DNA from: Fidelibacterota bacterium
Lineage (GTDB): Bacteria > Fidelibacterota > Marinisomatia > Marinisomatales > SCKK01
DNA length: 55,140 bases
NCBI GenBank assembly: GCA_004124475.1
Contig: SCKK01000021.1
Location: 1 to 55,140, forward strand
Direction of reading: 5' to 3'
A program made the translations under genes and the position numbers. How positions within the stretch are numbered: position 1 is the first letter of the stretch; every line of letters begins with the position of its first letter. The notes beneath the pieces are model-generated. The model searched no databases and had not been told where the DNA came from. It saw only the letters and a program-made list of their open reading frames with translations. This document shows, in pieces, positions 54,894 through 55,140 of the stretch.

Positions 54894-55140
54894 TGATCTT
54901 TTACAGTTGTAATAGTTAACTTTAGTAATAAATACACTTACAAGCCTCCAAATAGAGCTTGGCACCACGTTTTCACGTTTTCTCGTATTTTTCATAGAGC
55001 CCTAATAGTTGGGGGTAGAGCAACTCCTACTGCCTTGAACACTTTGCCACTAACACCCTGACATTCTGTTCTGATAACAAGTTGTTTCTCTTTTTCTTCA
55101 ATAACGATTTCCTGTAATGCCTTCAGATCCCGTGTGATCT
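54888..55140. mobile_element. Right terminal inverted repeat; probable insertion-sequence end
   Basis: Exact reverse complement of 1-253. Read from its inner edge it starts TTAGACTGATC, immediately after a G, so that edge coincides with the G^TT exchange point of the attC-like core. At the left contig end the same edge is preceded by C, not G, which favours an insertion-sequence terminus over a cassette boundary. Confidence 0.8.
54992..55138 (-). CDS. C-terminal fragment, probable transposase (second copy)
   Basis: Identical frame and sequence to 3-149 but on the minus strand, running in from the contig end and stopping at 54992. The transposase genes of both copies point into the contig, so the two copies lie in opposite orientation. 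Confidence 0.4.
   Translation of the reverse strand: MTRDLKALQEIVIEEKEKQLVIRTECQGVSGKVFKAVGVALPPTIRAL

Overview
The window looks like one whole chromosomal contig of an AT-rich, Gram-negative bacterium of the FCB group (Fibrobacterota-Chlorobiota-Bacteroidota and related candidate phyla; a Neomarinimicrobiota- or Calditrichota-like lineage would fit). The reasons are an LptF/G-type lipopolysaccharide permease, Lnt, a PorV/PorQ-like barrel, a DUF5683 protein, a DUF151 nuclease fused to a UVR motif, and many short GC-rich palindromes between genes. The exact phylum is inference. The two ends are an exact 253-bp inverted repeat. It carries what looks like the end of a transposase gene, so assembly probably stopped in an insertion sequence present in several copies.

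Layout. 1-6.0 kb: a truncated gene, then a stand-alone urate-oxidase-N-type membrane protein, an LptG-like permease, a Na+:alanine symporter and a GNAT acetyltransferase, with long gene-poor gaps. 6.4-15.4 kb: P5C dehydrogenase (pruA), a four-helix-bundle (S23-type) gene between inverted low-complexity arms, then a tight run of a cyclic-2,3-diphosphoglycerate-synthase-like GTPase/ATPase, carbamate kinase, sucC, sucD, ndk, a SPOR lipoprotein and a membrane protein. Three neighbours in this run make or exchange nucleoside triphosphates. 16.1-22.7 kb: the conserved yceD-rpmF-plsX-fabH-fabD-fabG-acpP-fabF-rnc cluster (fatty acid initiation and elongation, ribosome protein L32, RNase III). 22.7-29.5 kb (minus strand): DUF151 nuclease, phosphosugar isomerase, prenyl diphosphate synthase, phosphohexomutase, then AnmK and MurQ, which recycle anhydro-MurNAc. 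29.6-30.8 kb: a CNNM/CorC-type transporter.

30.8-39.4 kb is accessory DNA around selA. A TIR/SEFIR-winged-helix protein, a DUF433/DUF5615 toxin-antitoxin pair and a two-gene membrane protein + membrane-anchored MinD/ParA ATPase lie between integron-type core sites. The attC after the ATPase gene (34704-34830) has the classic imperfect stem with bulged bases. The cassette ends of both the TIR gene and the ATPase pair are exactly complementary (GTTATGC/GCATAAC and GTTAGGT/ACCTAAC). No integrase is visible, so this is best read as a cluster of attC sites without an integrase, carrying defence-type genes. After selA come a methyltransferase/endonuclease pair inside a 14-bp inverted repeat and an RHH/PIN toxin-antitoxin pair. 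These separate selA from selB.

39.6-54.4 kb is core again: selB, mutS, a PorV-like barrel, yicC, gmk, rpoZ, a family-4 uracil-DNA glycosylase, dnaB, a bifunctional Rel, an HU protein, ruvX, lnt and a DUF5683 protein, mostly overlapping by 1-11 bp as in one operon. The last 640 bp hold a second attC-like site with a small frameshifted ORF, ending exactly where the terminal repeat starts.
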